A stretch of DNA of 64,000 bases, from the NCBI GenBank assembly GCA_030835125.1, contig JAUQWM010000063.1, forward strand, positions 1 to 64,000, in the 5' to 3' direction. The position numbers and the translations under genes were made by a program. Of the stretch, positions 15,627-24,688 are shown piece after piece. The notes below the pieces were generated by a model. The model was not told the DNA's origin. It searched no databases and worked only from the letters and a program-made list of their open reading frames with translations. Numbering within the stretch: the first letter of the stretch is position 1; each line of letters starts with the position of its first letter. The DNA is from Gemmatimonadaceae bacterium (GTDB lineage Bacteria > Gemmatimonadota > Gemmatimonadetes > Gemmatimonadales > Gemmatimonadaceae).

Positions 15627-18328
15627 AGCGGCACTCCCTGCGCCGCCGACTGGTCAGCAATCCGCCGAAACAACTTCTGGGAGATCTTCTCGGTCAGCTC
15701 CTCACCGACCTCCTCCACCGACCTGCCGTCGGGCGCGACGGTGACCGGGCCGAAGTGCCATCCACCGTTGACGACGATTCCCGCCACTCCTCCGCTCCCA
15801 AGGCTCCCGCCTGAGCCCGGGAACCAGGTCCCGGTCTCACTGTCCATCGAGTCGAGGCCACCGGTCACCAGCTTGTCATCTTTGCCGAGGCCCAGCGTCC
15901 CGAAGTCGGCGGGGAGCATGGCGCCCGTACCGCCAACAGCGTCGGCCAGCGGAATCAGCAGCTTGAGCAGGTCGAGGAACTGACCGCCGTTCAGGTCCCC
16001 GAAGTCCTCGGCCGACAGCCCGCCCGTCTGCAACTTGCCGAACAGTCCGCGCAAGGCGCCGCCGGCGTCGCCGCTCTGCAACGCGGCCGCGATCGCGGGG
16101 GAGAACGACCCGAGTTGCGAGAGCTGGGCAAGCTGCTGGCCCTTGTCCTCGACACCGAAGACACCGAACCCCTCGGTAATCGATCGCAGTTGCGACTCGA
16201 AGTCCTGTCCGAATTGCCCGAACTCCACGTCGCCGAGACCCTTGCCGATCTGGCCGAGCGAGGCGCCAAAGGTCGCGGCACTCGTGAACGCGCCACCGAA
16301 CCCCAGGTCGCCGAGGATCTGCTTCGCCTCGGACAGCGACACGCCATTCTTGAGCAGTTCCCGGATGAAGAAGTCGAACGTCTTGATGTCCGTTTCGACC
16401 CGATCGCGGCCCTTGAGCTGGCCCGACGACTGCGCCTGCTCGGTCGCCGCAATCGCGGACTGGATGCCCTTGAACTGCTTGCCCGTGGCCGACAGATCGA
16501 GGTTCCCGACTTCGCGGGAGAGGCGGTCCAGCGCGTCCTTGTTCTGCGACAGCGCGGCCTTCATGGCCCGGTGGGCTTCGCTATTGCCGATGCCGGTGAT
16601 GACGTTGGCGAGGCCGCCCAGCACGCCCACGATGCCGCCCAGCGGGTCGACGCCGATCCGGGCGAGCGAGGAGCCGATGTTCAGGACCGAGTTCATGACG
16701 CTGGCCATCTCGCTGTTGACCGCGCCCGACGCTTGCGCCACGTCCAGCAGCGCACGCCCGAGCCCGACCGCGCCCTCGACCGTCTGCTGGAACTCGCCCT
16801 TCACGTCCTTCGCGGTCTCGCGGTTCTTCTCCAGCGCCTTGTTGTTCTCGTCGATCGACGCCTTGAGTTCTTCGGCCGGCGGCAGCAGGTCCGAGAGATC
16901 GCCCTTGACCAACCGGACGTTGCGGTCGATCTCCGCCCATTGCTCCTTGTGCTGGGCGAGATCGATCTTGCGGAGCGCCTCCTCGACCTTCTGGAACAGC
17001 GCCGCGGATTCCCGCGCCGCCTTCTCTCGCGCGATCGTGGTCTCGAGATGGCTGGCTTCAATCTCCTTGTTCGACTCCTTGACCAGTCGCGTCCGGGCGG
17101 AAGTTTCCTTCTTGACCGTCTCGGTCTGCGCTTCTTCGGTCTGGCGGACGCCGGTGCGAAGTTGCGTCCAGGCCTTCTCGTGCTGGGCGCGAGATTCCTC
17201 GAGCAACTTGCCGCCTTCGGCGACCGCGATCTCGCCAGCATCCTTCAGCGTTTTTCCCCACGCCACGCCGACGTCGATGCCGAACAGCTTGAGAACGCGA
17301 CCACCCGCCATGACGAACTCGCCGAGCTTCGCCTGCACGAGACCCACGGCGGACAGAGCAGCGCCAGAGAACGCCCGGAACCCGGCCGCGACTTCGCCAA
17401 TGAGGCCGAGGAGCCGGGCGAACAGCGAGCCGTTGCCGCCACCGATCGCGGCGAGGGCAGGCTGCATCGTCTGGACGATCGCCTTGCCGGTGTCGAAGAT
17501 CGCGGACCCCACCTCGCCGATCGCGGCGAAGAAGTCCCGGAACTTCTCCGCGTTGCGGCCGATCCAGCCGGCCAGCGATTCGAGCAGGGTGCCCGCACCG
17601 CCGAGGAAGTTGTTGAGCCCCTCGCCGCCCGTGACCACGCCACCGATCGCCTCCTTCACTTCGCCGAGCTGCTTGAAGACGTTCTCAAGCCGGCCCTGAA
17701 ATCCGGCCGCCTGGTCCTCGGCGGTCCCCTTCAACTTCTCGCCTAACGCCCCGACCGCGTCCGCGCTGCCCTTCAATTCGGGGAACAGCTTGGTCAACGC
17801 GGTCGTGTTGCCGGCCATTGCCTTGGCGACGATGTCCGAGGCCGCGCCGAGGTCCAGATTGCGCGCCGCGGCGAGGTCTGCGACGACCGCCATATTCTTC
17901 AGGCTGCCCTCGGCGTCCCCCGTGATCTGGATCATCCCCGTCAGGGCGTCCCGCAGGTCGTCGTCCGTGAACTTGGTCTGGCGGGCGAGCCCGGAAATCA
18001 CCTTGTCAATCGGCGCCTCGAGGTCCTTGTAGGACAGGCCGAGGTTGCCTAACGCATGTTGTAGCGCGTTGGTCGATCGTTCCGCCGCGCCCGCCTCGTT
18101 GATAGAGTCCTTGAAGAACCCGTAGACGGCCGCGCCCGCGTCCTTCACGAGGGAAAGCGCCATCGTGGCCACGCCGCCGGCAATGCCGCCAATCGCTGCC
18201 GCTGCACCGCCGCTAATCGTCTTCGCGCGGCCGGCGAACCCGGTCAGGTCCCGTTCCGCTTCCGCCGCACCACCCTTGACGTCTGATTGCGCGGTAATTC
18301 GGATTCTGACGTCGCCGTCGTTAGCCAT
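15623..18328 (-). CDS. Tail tape measure protein
   Basis: 901 aa, the longest gene in the element. It starts with a basic/helical region, then small hydrophobic segments (AAAAIGGIAGGVATMALSLV and others), the GTAEDQAAGFQGRLENVFKQ stretch typical of tape measures near residue 205-225, and long coiled coil (residues ~370-520). This protein fixes tail length in siphophages and some myophages; 901 residues would give a tail of roughly 130 nm at 1.5 angstrom per residue. It overlaps neighbours by 8 and 4 bases. Confidence 0.85.
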   Translation of the reverse strand: MANDGDVRIRITAQSDVKGGAAEAERDLTGFAGRAKTISGGAAAAIGGIAGGVATMALSLVKDAGAAVYGFFKDSINEAGAAERSTNALQHALGNLGLSYKDLEAPIDKVISGLARQTKFTDDDLRDALTGMIQITGDAEGSLKNMAVVADLAAARNLDLGAASDIVAKAMAGNTTALTKLFPELKGSADAVGALGEKLKGTAEDQAAGFQGRLENVFKQLGEVKEAIGGVVTGGEGLNNFLGGAGTLLESLAGWIGRNAEKFRDFFAAIGEVGSAIFDTGKAIVQTMQPALAAIGGGNGSLFARLLGLIGEVAAGFRAFSGAALSAVGLVQAKLGEFVMAGGRVLKLFGIDVGVAWGKTLKDAGEIAVAEGGKLLEESRAQHEKAWTQLRTGVRQTEEAQTETVKKETSARTRLVKESNKEIEASHLETTIAREKAARESAALFQKVEEALRKIDLAQHKEQWAEIDRNVRLVKGDLSDLLPPAEELKASIDENNKALEKNRETAKDVKGEFQQTVEGAVGLGRALLDVAQASGAVNSEMASVMNSVLNIGSSLARIGVDPLGGIVGVLGGLANVITGIGNSEAHRAMKAALSQNKDALDRLSREVGNLDLSATGKQFKGIQSAIAATEQAQSSGQLKGRDRVETDIKTFDFFIRELLKNGVSLSEAKQILGDLGFGGAFTSAATFGASLGQIGKGLGDVEFGQFGQDFESQLRSITEGFGVFGVEDKGQQLAQLSQLGSFSPAIAAALQSGDAGGALRGLFGKLQTGGLSAEDFGDLNGGQFLDLLKLLIPLADAVGGTGAMLPADFGTLGLGKDDKLVTGGLDSMDSETGTWFPGSGGSLGSGGVAGIVVNGGWHFGPVTVAPDGRSVEEVGEELTEKISQKLFRRIADQSAAQGVPL

Positions 18329-18671
18329 TCGTTAGGTTCTCCAGCGTCGTGCTGCTTGTGGGAGTGAACTGTCCGACCTGCACCAGCAGCGCTGCCACGG
18401 CCTCGCCGCGCTTCTCGGGTGTGCAGCGCATCAGGTGGCCAACGGGGTCGCCGCCGGGGCGGAAGTACGCCCAGCGCCACGGGAAGGCGGCACGGAGGAA
18501 ACGCCGCAGGCGGTACGTGCGGACGAGCCGCGAAGGATGCGCCCTACCGCGGATGAAGGCGTTCAGGGCACTGACCCCAACCGGGCGGGCGTGGTGCTCC
18601 TGCCCGCGAATGGTGACGGTGACGTTCGGTGTGTCGCGGCGCTCGCGGATCGCGTCCAGGTCGATAATCAC
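18321..18671 (-). CDS. Probable tail assembly chaperone
   Basis: 116 aa immediately before the tape measure gene, overlapping it by 8 bases. Tail assembly chaperones hold this position in most tailed phages. The sequence itself (VTVTIRGQEHHARPVGVSALNAF at the N-terminus, quoted in part) is not diagnostic, and I see no slippery site for the usual frameshift product. Confidence 0.5.
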   Translation of the reverse strand: MIIDLDAIRERRDTPNVTVTIRGQEHHARPVGVSALNAFIRGRAHPSRLVRTYRLRRFLRAAFPWRWAYFRPGGDPVGHLMRCTPEKRGEAVAALLVQVGQFTPTSSTTLENLTNG

Positions 18672-19273
18672 TTTGCGGTCCTCATGGCGTCCGCGAACCG
18701 CTTCGGGAAGGATTCCCGCGCGGCGGTGAGTGCCTGCTCGCTGGCATGATCGAGGGCAGGGCGAAGCACCGGCTTGATGCGGACGGTCCTGACGAGCAGG
18801 TAGAACGTGCGGACGGTCTTCGCTTTCCCGCGCCCCACTGCCTTGGCGAGCTGGGAGAGCCCATCCCTCGGCCCCTTGAAGAACGCCCCGGCGGCGACGA
18901 GTGCGCGCGGGCGCTGGCTGGTGGGGATTAAGTCCTTCTTGGTGCGTCGCACGGCCGACAGCGGAATGGCCAACTTGCCCTGCCCATCGGCCGGCCCGTG
19001 CTGGCCGCCGGTCAGGTGCTTGCTGAGGAACTTCGCGGCATCGGTCGTCCCGACTTCCGCGACGAGGTTGGCCTTTGTGCTCCGCGTCAGGCGCGCGCCG
19101 TGCATCCGGAAGAACTCCGGGCGTCGCAGGGTGAAGCGATCCGCGTACTCGCCGAGCAGCGCCTTCTGGCCCGCGATCGCGCCGTCGTTCAGGGATTGCG
19201 ACGCGGCGAAGTTTGACTGCTTCGCGATGTTCGCGAGCTTGGATTGTGCGCCAGTCATATCGACGGTCGTCAT
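18668..19273 (-). CDS. Phage virion/minor tail protein (DUF6441-like)
   Basis: 201 aa from ATG 19273, overlapping upstream and downstream genes by ATGA junctions. The C-terminal half has a basic FYLLVRTVRIKPVLR motif after a loop with RPRALVAAGAFFKG, resembling proteins found between the head-tail joining and tail genes. The ORF track merges it with upstream sequence. A role in tail termination or completion is an inference from position. Confidence 0.6.
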   Translation of the reverse strand: MTTVDMTGAQSKLANIAKQSNFAASQSLNDGAIAGQKALLGEYADRFTLRRPEFFRMHGARLTRSTKANLVAEVGTTDAAKFLSKHLTGGQHGPADGQGKLAIPLSAVRRTKKDLIPTSQRPRALVAAGAFFKGPRDGLSQLAKAVGRGKAKTVRTFYLLVRTVRIKPVLRPALDHASEQALTAARESFPKRFADAMRTAK

Positions 19274-19593
19274 CGAACGATCTCCTGTACGAGGGGGGAG
19301 GTACGTTCGCGGAGTGCCTGCTGGAGACGCTCGAGGAGCTGCTGAGCGATGTCGTCCTGCTCGCTCTCCGGGAGTCGGTCCCACCGGGTTGCCGGCGAGC
19401 CTAACCAGAGCCAGCTCATGCGCGCCTCGCCCGCATGGGCAGCGATGTAGCCTTTGACCAGGACCCGCCGCTGTCGCGGGGTGGCACTCGTCAGGCTCGA
19501 CACGATTCCGGGGAGCGCACTGGTGGGGATCCTGACGTCGGTGTCGCGCGCGCCAGGTCCGAGGCGGATGGAGAGAACGAGAACGATGCTCAC
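19270..19593 (-). CDS. Unknown phage protein, 107 aa
   Basis: Coupled by 4-base overlaps on both sides. It has a beta-rich start (MSIVLVLSIRLGPG), an arginine-rich middle and a helical end (DDIAQQLLERLQQALRER). No family is recognised. It lies between the replication and tail modules, where head-tail connector genes would normally be. Confidence 0.55.
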   Translation of the reverse strand: MSIVLVLSIRLGPGARDTDVRIPTSALPGIVSSLTSATPRQRRVLVKGYIAAHAGEARMSWLWLGSPATRWDRLPESEQDDIAQQLLERLQQALRERTSPLVQEIVR

Positions 19594-19820
19594 GGGAACC
19601 TCCGCGATGCGGGCGAGTGTCGGCGTTGTTGTGCGGGCGCGCGGGAGCCGGCGAGCTCGTCGCCGAGCACGAGGACCGCTGGCGGGAGTTTGTTGGCCCG
19701 GGCGAGTCTGTTGGCATCGTCCTGGCTCTCCGCGTCGAACTCGATCGGGATGCCAGCCTCGCCGAGGTAGGGCACAAGCCGGCCGGTCACGGGGTCGGGA
19801 ACCATGGCGGCGAACCTCAT
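19590..19820 (-). CDS. Unknown small phage protein, 76 aa
   Basis: Start ATG 19820 overlaps the helicase stop as ATGA; the end overlaps the next gene likewise. It contains PDPVTGRLVPYLGEAGIPIE and a DANRLARANKL helix, with a low-complexity basic tail. No family is recognised. Confidence 0.55.
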   Translation of the reverse strand: MRFAAMVPDPVTGRLVPYLGEAGIPIEFDAESQDDANRLARANKLPPAVLVLGDELAGSRAPAQQRRHSPASRRFP

Positions 19821-20734
19821 GGCCGCGGTCCTTCGCCTAACGGTGACGTCGCGTAGCGGTCGCGCTCGGGAACTTCCTGAACGCGGAGGGTCCGATAGTC
19901 CCAGGCGACGGGGATCTTCGGTTGCGGGCCGTGACGGTTCTTGGCGACTAGCAGGTTGGTCGTCGCACCCGTCGGCGTGCGGTTGAAGTTGGAAAAGTCG
20001 AGTAGCAGCACCTGGTCGGCGTCTTCGTCCAGTGAGCCGCCTTTCAACGCCTCGATGCCTGGTTCCTCGGTCTTTTGCGTGAGCGCGCCCCGGTTCATCT
20101 GCGACAGGGCGAGCACGGTGAGACCGGTCTCGAAGGCCAGCTCCTGCAGCCGGCCGGACACGGCCTGCGTGCGCTCGAACATGCCCGGGTATTCGGCGCG
20201 ACCGATGAGCTGCACGTAGTCGACCACGGCGAGGGAGCACCCTTCGTCGGCGGCCTGACGGAGCGCGACGGTCAAACCGGCCATACTGCGAGGCGGACGG
20301 TCGCAGAGGGTGAGCCGGCCGAGAAGGCCCGCATCACGTATCGCGTACATTGCGCTCTCGAACGTGCCCGCGTCGAATTGCGCCCCGCGTTCGATTCGCC
20401 GGAGGTCGCAGCCCGTGGCGATCCCGATAAAGCGCGTGACGAGCTGCGCGCGGCTCATCTCGAGGCTGTAGAACATCACGGACCGCTTGTCGCGCATGGC
20501 GGCGAGCGTGACGTTGAGTGCGAGCGCCGACTTTCCCGCGCCCGGCTTGCCGGCGACGACGACCTGCCAACCCTTCGCGAGCCCGAGACCGCCGCCCTCG
20601 CCGCGACAAGCGGCGTTCCACGTCGGAAGCGACGTCGGGACCGTGTCGGTGACGGGCTTCGCGTGCTCGCGACGCATGACCTCGAGGTCGATCCAGTTCA
20701 CGAGCTCGAGTGCCACCATCGGGGCGTCAGCCAT
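19817..20734 (-). CDS. DnaB-like replicative helicase (RecA-type ATPase domain)
   Basis: 305 aa, corresponding to the C-terminal ATPase half of DnaB without the N-terminal primase-binding domain. Walker A GKPGAGKSALALN, the SLEMSRAQLVTRFI motif, Walker B LAVVDYVQLI and the ALSQMNRG sensor are clear. It should unwind DNA at the element's own origin. It overlaps the upstream initiator-like gene by 8 bases, and the two form the replication module, as in many temperate phages. Confidence 0.9.
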   Translation of the reverse strand: MADAPMVALELVNWIDLEVMRREHAKPVTDTVPTSLPTWNAACRGEGGGLGLAKGWQVVVAGKPGAGKSALALNVTLAAMRDKRSVMFYSLEMSRAQLVTRFIGIATGCDLRRIERGAQFDAGTFESAMYAIRDAGLLGRLTLCDRPPRSMAGLTVALRQAADEGCSLAVVDYVQLIGRAEYPGMFERTQAVSGRLQELAFETGLTVLALSQMNRGALTQKTEEPGIEALKGGSLDEDADQVLLLDFSNFNRTPTGATTNLLVAKNRHGPQPKIPVAWDYRTLRVQEVPERDRYATSPLGEGPRP

Positions 20735-21632
20735 AGGCCTCAGCCACCTCCGCCGGCGAGCAGTAGCTCGTGCCCGTCGAGCGGTTCGAGGTGCCCACGC
20801 TGCCCCAGTCCTCCGCGAATCGCCGGTCAGGGCCGAAGAACGTCGCGGCCTGCATCACGAACTCAGTGTCAGTCTTCCCGCTCTGGTCGCAGTACGTGGC
20901 GTACCGCCGCACCCCTTCAAGCATCTCCGTGGCGGTCGTGCCTTCGCGGAGGCGAGCGCGCCAGCTCTTGCGCGCGCGGTCCTTCGGGTTTCCACCCTGC
21001 CGCTTCGGGTAGGCCACCCACGCCTGGTCAAAGAGCGGCTCGGGCTCGTCCGGCTTCCGCTGCTTCGGGGAGGGGCGCGCCCCCAGCGCGCCCCCATGCC
21101 CTTCGGATGCCATCAACACTCTGTCTTCTGTCTTCTGTAATCGCGATGGCATGGGGGATGCCATGCCCGAGGTATCCTCATGGCTATCCGATGGCATGGG
21201 GTATGCCATGAGGATGGCATCGGCATCGGGGAAGAACGCGGCGTACTCGCGAATGAACGCACCGACCAGGGCCAGGCGCGGAAGGCCGGCGACGTGTTGC
21301 TGAACCGACGCGCGGTGATTCGGGTTGCTGGCCTTCAGGCTGGGCTCGTATTCGAGCTGGCCGACGATCCAGAGGACGTTCCCTTCGCGCCGGATCCATC
21401 CACCCGCTTCCAACTCATTGAGTGCGGCGCCGATGTCCTTCACGGAAAGCCCGGTCTGTGCAGCGAGCTCCTCGAGCAGGGCGCGCGGATAGCGCGGCTC
21501 GATCCCAGCTGGCCCCATGCCGATTTTCAGGGTCAGGAGCACGAGGCGTGACTCAGCGGTGAGCCGCTGATAGTCAGGCCCGTCGATCAGGACTCGAGCG
21601 ATCCCGCGATATGCTCCTCGTGATGCGGCCAC
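20727..21632 (-). CDS. Replication initiator/helicase-loader-like phage protein
   Basis: 301 aa from GTG 21632, five bases after the upstream stop. The N-terminal ~110 residues form a winged helix (SRLVLLTLKIG; LSVKDIGAALNELEAGGWIRREG, quoted in part), a linker follows, and a C-terminal domain has FDQAWVAYPKRQGGNPKDRARK, typical of phage replisome organisers. It probably binds the origin and loads the helicase encoded next. The linker carries near-repeated MASPMPS/MAYPMPS segments. Confidence 0.75.
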   Translation of the reverse strand: MAASRGAYRGIARVLIDGPDYQRLTAESRLVLLTLKIGMGPAGIEPRYPRALLEELAAQTGLSVKDIGAALNELEAGGWIRREGNVLWIVGQLEYEPSLKASNPNHRASVQQHVAGLPRLALVGAFIREYAAFFPDADAILMAYPMPSDSHEDTSGMASPMPSRLQKTEDRVLMASEGHGGALGARPSPKQRKPDEPEPLFDQAWVAYPKRQGGNPKDRARKSWRARLREGTTATEMLEGVRRYATYCDQSGKTDTEFVMQAATFFGPDRRFAEDWGSVGTSNRSTGTSYCSPAEVAEAYG

Positions 21633-21634
21633 CG

Positions 21635-21967
21635 TCAGCGACCCCCGAGAAACGCGATCGCAGCATCGCACCGCTCATCGACCTGTTCCCGCGCCGGCCG
21701 CCAGGTCTTCGCCGCCTTTGCCCGGATGGCGCTCTCCCGGAGAGCGTCGCCCTCGGCAAGGAACAGGTCGACGTCGGGCACGAGCTCGAGGCGCGCGGCA
21801 CCATGTACAGAGGCCACAAGGAATCTCCCGCCGACCGCCGTCATGGAGGCGCTGAGGATCACCCGGTCGCCGATCGATCCTTCGACGTCGACAGTCCAGG
21901 CGCGAACAGGCGCCATAGTCGTGCCGACTGGCGCGCGGTCGTGGTCTTCGCGATCTTTTCTGTACAT
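21635..21967 (-). CDS. Unknown phage early protein, 110 aa
   Basis: Start ATG 21967 has GGGAGG nine bases upstream, a better start than the ORF-track one at 22012. It has a beta-rich core (VEGSIGDRVILSASMTAVGG) and a helical tail with WRPAREQVDERCDAAIAFL. It leads the replication operon. An accessory DNA-binding role is possible; no family is recognised. Confidence 0.55.
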   Translation of the reverse strand: MYRKDREDHDRAPVGTTMAPVRAWTVDVEGSIGDRVILSASMTAVGGRFLVASVHGAARLELVPDVDLFLAEGDALRESAIRAKAAKTWRPAREQVDERCDAAIAFLGGR

Positions 21968-22272
21968 CTCTGTTGCCCTCCCGCGGGCGATTGGATGGAG
22001 GCCGGCGCCCAAACGCTGGCCTCGTTGTCTTTCAGCAGTGTGGGTGTTTCCCGATGCCGCTTACCAGTCCTTGCAAGCCTCTGCGGACAAACAGCACTCT
22101 TCAAACACGCTGCCTTCCAGCACGGGCAGGATTCGCCGCGACGCGTTTTACCGGCTGTCCGGCCGGGCTGACCTGAGTGTCGGCCGCGCCGGGCGATCCT
22201 GTATGAAGACAGCCCGCGCCAGCCGAAGGGGCCAAGGAGCCGAGGCGTCGCGGAGCTGGTGAAGCTTCATCG
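21968..22272. other. Region with no convincing gene, upstream of the replication operon
   Basis: ORFs here (22148..22579, 22101..22355, 21859..22104 on minus) are short, basic and overlap the excisionase in other frames. A 40-aa frame from ATG 22270 follows the excisionase stop closely but has no recognisable content. The stretch probably holds the promoter for the replication operon, and possibly an origin, though I see no iterons. Confidence 0.4.
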
Positions 22273-22476
22273 TTAGGCTTCGCCCGAGTCTGACGTCGAG
22301 CGCCGAGTGTTGGCGTCGAGGAACGCCTCGATGGCGGACGGTCTGTACAGCACACGCGCGCCGACTTTCACGAACTCGGGGGAACGGCCGGCGACGCGCC
22401 ACGCCGCCAGCGTTTGCGGCTTCACGCCCAACGCCTCTGCGGCAGACCGGCTGTCGAGCAGGGTCTCTATTGACAC
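22273..22476 (-). CDS. Excisionase-like helix-turn-helix protein
   Basis: 67 aa with the AlpA/Xis-type fold: LLDSRSAAEALGVKPQTLAAWR as helix-turn-helix, then a wing with FVKVGARVLYRPSAIEAFL. Such proteins bend attachment-site DNA to direct excision, or regulate integrase genes. It is divergent from the 212-aa gene with only 44 bases between, so their promoters overlap. Confidence 0.8.
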   Translation of the reverse strand: MSIETLLDSRSAAEALGVKPQTLAAWRVAGRSPEFVKVGARVLYRPSAIEAFLDANTRRSTSDSGEA

Positions 22477-22520
22477 GTTTGGAACCTCGTGGCTGACGGT
22501 GAACGCGCCTAGATTGGCTT

Positions 22521-23159
22521 ATGGCCAGCGTTCGACCTAATTCAAAGGCAGCGCAGCGGGGGAAGCCTGCGGGCAGCATGCGGGTCGACTACTGCCGCGT
22601 GTTGGACCGTGGTGCGCTCGGCCGGTTCGTCCGGTGGCTGGTGGACCGCGCCGGCGGCATCAGGCCGTTGCATACCAGAACAGGCCTGCCAGTAGCCTCG
22701 GTTCACGACTGGCTAAATTGTCGCCGAAACGAAATGGCGCCGCGGACCCGCCTCGCTCTACGTCAGGCAGTGTGGCGAGCTGGCAGGCACCCATCGACGC
22801 AACCGGGCCCGCAGGGAGACTCCGAGTACGATCGCCTTCAGCGACTCCTCGACCGTGGTGTCGGTGCCGCGCCACCGGCTCACCATCCGGTGGCAAGCTC
22901 CCGCGGCCGCTGGCGGTTCATCGCGTCGGGGGTGGAGTGGGTCGACCTATCGTACGATCTGCCGCAGCGTACCAGTCGGTCGCTCGACGTAGGGCGTATA
23001 CCACCTGGCTTGTGGAAAAAATGGCCGTTTGGAGAGTGGAGGCGAGCAACGCCTCGACAAGCCAGTCTCCTGAAAGCGAGTAACCCCGCAAACTGGATTC
23101 AGGACGCTCGAGCGCTCCCGGATGGACGCATCGTTCTATGCTTCCTTGCGCCTCCCTGA
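22521..23159 (+). CDS. Unknown element protein with possible HTH
   Basis: 212 aa, one of the few plus-strand genes in the element. Residues ~45-85 (GIRPLHTRTGLPVASVHDWL) could be a helix-turn-helix; the rest is tryptophan-rich (GLWKKWPFGEWRRA) with no family recognised. The divergent position against the excisionase fits a regulator of the lysogeny/excision switch. Codon use is less GC-rich than the flanking chromosome. Confidence 0.55.
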   Translation: MASVRPNSKAAQRGKPAGSMRVDYCRVLDRGALGRFVRWLVDRAGGIRPLHTRTGLPVASVHDWLNCRRNEMAPRTRLALRQAVWRAGRHPSTQPGPQGDSEYDRLQRLLDRGVGAAPPAHHPVASSRGRWRFIASGVEWVDLSYDLPQRTSRSLDVGRIPPGLWKKWPFGEWRRATPRQASLLKASNPANWIQDARALPDGRIVLCFLAPP

Positions 23160-23385
23160 CCTCGGGGGCGGCGGTGCGGCGGATGCGGCGGGCTTGGGCG
23201 GCCATGTTGCGATGTACGCCGAGTCGACGTGCTGCGTCACCGAGGGAGACCGGAGGACGTGATGCACTTATTTGTGCATCATCTTTCTGGCTTTGCACCC
23301 GCCCCCGCTTCATCGTCGCCAGCCGCTCCGCATACGCCGCCCGCTGCGAGGCCGTGTAGTGCGTCCGTAGCAGGTTCAGCGCATG
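23131..23385 (-). pseudogene. Truncated ParB/RepB-like remnant beside the integrase gene
   Basis: The minus-strand frame reads HALNLLRTHYTASQRAAYAE, then RLATMKRGR, then SLGDAARRLGVHRNMAAQAR. This resembles the middle of a plasmid/phage ParB-like family, where TPSQRAM and LATMKRG precede a helix-turn-helix. The homologous stretch has no good start codon, begins inside the integrase 3' end in another frame, and loses similarity after EVREA. It also lies partly antisense to the 212-aa gene. I read it as a leftover of an older replication or partition gene. Confidence 0.45.
23261..23280. repeat. Perfect 7-bp inverted repeat GATGCAC-TTATTT-GTGCATC
   Basis: Arms of seven bases around an AT-rich six-base loop, between the 212-aa gene and the integrase gene (convergent). 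It may be a protein-binding site or a weak terminator. Confidence 0.5.
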
Positions 23386-24662
23386 CGTTTTCGCTTCAGT
23401 GGGGTGACGGGTGTGGATGGCGCCGCAGCCATGGCCCGCGCGATCGCACCGGCCGTTTCGTCAGCCGCCCGCCTCATCGGGTCGTCGGCGAGGTGCGCGT
23501 ACTTCGCCGAAGTGCTGACCTGGCGATGGCCCAGCAGCTTTCCAATCACTAGCAGGGGTTGACCCGCGGCGGCCGCGCCTGACGCGAAGCTATGCCGCAG
23601 ATCATGAAGCCGGACGTCGGGAAGTCCGGCAGCGACGCGCACCGATGACCAGAGCCGCTTCACATTGTCCAGGTGCGCTCCTTTGACTCGGCCCGGAAAG
23701 ACATGTGGGTTGCCCTGCACGTGCGGCAGGTTCGCCAGCAGTTCCTTCGCCGCGCCACCGAGGGGACGCACCGAGGGGCCAGTCTTCGTCATGCCGAGTC
23801 GCAGGAACCCGCGCTCGAGGTCGACCGCATCCCAGCGGAGGGACAGCACTTCCCCGCTCCGCGCGCCCGTCAAGGCCATGAGTCGAAGCGCCGCGATCGC
23901 GAACGGATCGGCAGGCGTTGGAACGTCGGCTGACTTCGGCCGGTTCTTGCCACCCTTCTGCCGTCGCAAGTGCTCGGGGGCCACGAGCCCGACCTTCTCG
24001 GCCTTCGCCAAGGCGTCGCCCAGGGCCGAGAACTCCGCTGGGGTGAGGAATCGTTCCTTGCCCTTCTCCGCGTATCGCTCGAGGCCGCGCGTCGGGTTCA
24101 CGTGCGTCGGAATCGCCCCTTGGCGCCCCGCGTACGAGAAGAACGCACCGAGCAACGCCGCCACACGGTTCGCGGTCACCGGCTTGTCGCTGAGCTTCCG
24201 GTGCAGCTTCGCCACGTCAGCGAGCGTGATGCTGGCGACCTTCCGGGTCCCGAACATCGGCACAACGTATGCCTCCCACTGCTCCCGATACTTTCGCGTC
24301 GTGGCAGGACTCCGGAGCGCCTCGACGTGCGCTAGATAGTCGACGCCAAGCTCGGCGACGGTTGGAGCGTTGCGCGCGGTCACACGCTGGCTGGCGGGAT
24401 CCTCGCCCTTGGCGACGTCGCCCAGGTGCTGCTTCGCGAGTTGCCGCGCCTGCTCGATCGTGATAGCGCCATGCCGGCCAAGCGTCACTCGACGGAATCG
24501 GCGCGAGCCCTGCGCGCGAAACCCGACGACGTAGACCTTGCGTCCGCTCGGCTGCACACGCACACCGAACCCGGGGAGCGTCGCGTCCCACGTGAAGTAG
24601 TCGCCGTCGGTTCGAGGGCGCAGCGCCTCGACGGCGCGTTTCGTCAGCTTGGTAGTCGTCAT
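23376..24662 (-). CDS. int: Tyrosine site-specific integrase
   Basis: 428 aa. It has the N-terminal arm-binding domain of P4-like integrases (KRAVEALRPRTDGDYFTWDATLPGFGVRV, quoted in part), a SAM-like core-binding domain and a C-terminal catalytic domain. The active-site set is present: Arg in TGARSGEVL, Lys in MTKTG, HDLRHS, LLGH and the Tyr in KYAHL. It integrates the element at tRNA-Asn. The gene lies 150 bases from attR, reading inward, with three AGGAAGCCA repeats between. Confidence 0.95.
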   Translation of the reverse strand: MTTTKLTKRAVEALRPRTDGDYFTWDATLPGFGVRVQPSGRKVYVVGFRAQGSRRFRRVTLGRHGAITIEQARQLAKQHLGDVAKGEDPASQRVTARNAPTVAELGVDYLAHVEALRSPATTRKYREQWEAYVVPMFGTRKVASITLADVAKLHRKLSDKPVTANRVAALLGAFFSYAGRQGAIPTHVNPTRGLERYAEKGKERFLTPAEFSALGDALAKAEKVGLVAPEHLRRQKGGKNRPKSADVPTPADPFAIAALRLMALTGARSGEVLSLRWDAVDLERGFLRLGMTKTGPSVRPLGGAAKELLANLPHVQGNPHVFPGRVKGAHLDNVKRLWSSVRVAAGLPDVRLHDLRHSFASGAAAAGQPLLVIGKLLGHRQVSTSAKYAHLADDPMRRAADETAGAIARAMAAAPSTPVTPLKRKRMR

Positions 24663-24688
24663 GTTGCAACCCCGGTGTCTGGAGGCTC

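Noticed and set aside
16115-17746. 543-aa and 554-aa plus-strand ORFs opposite the tape measure gene
   Set aside because: Antisense shadows; the minus frame is a coherent tape measure protein coupled to its neighbours.
22148-22579. 143-aa minus-strand ORF
   Set aside because: Mostly an out-of-frame reading of the excisionase gene.
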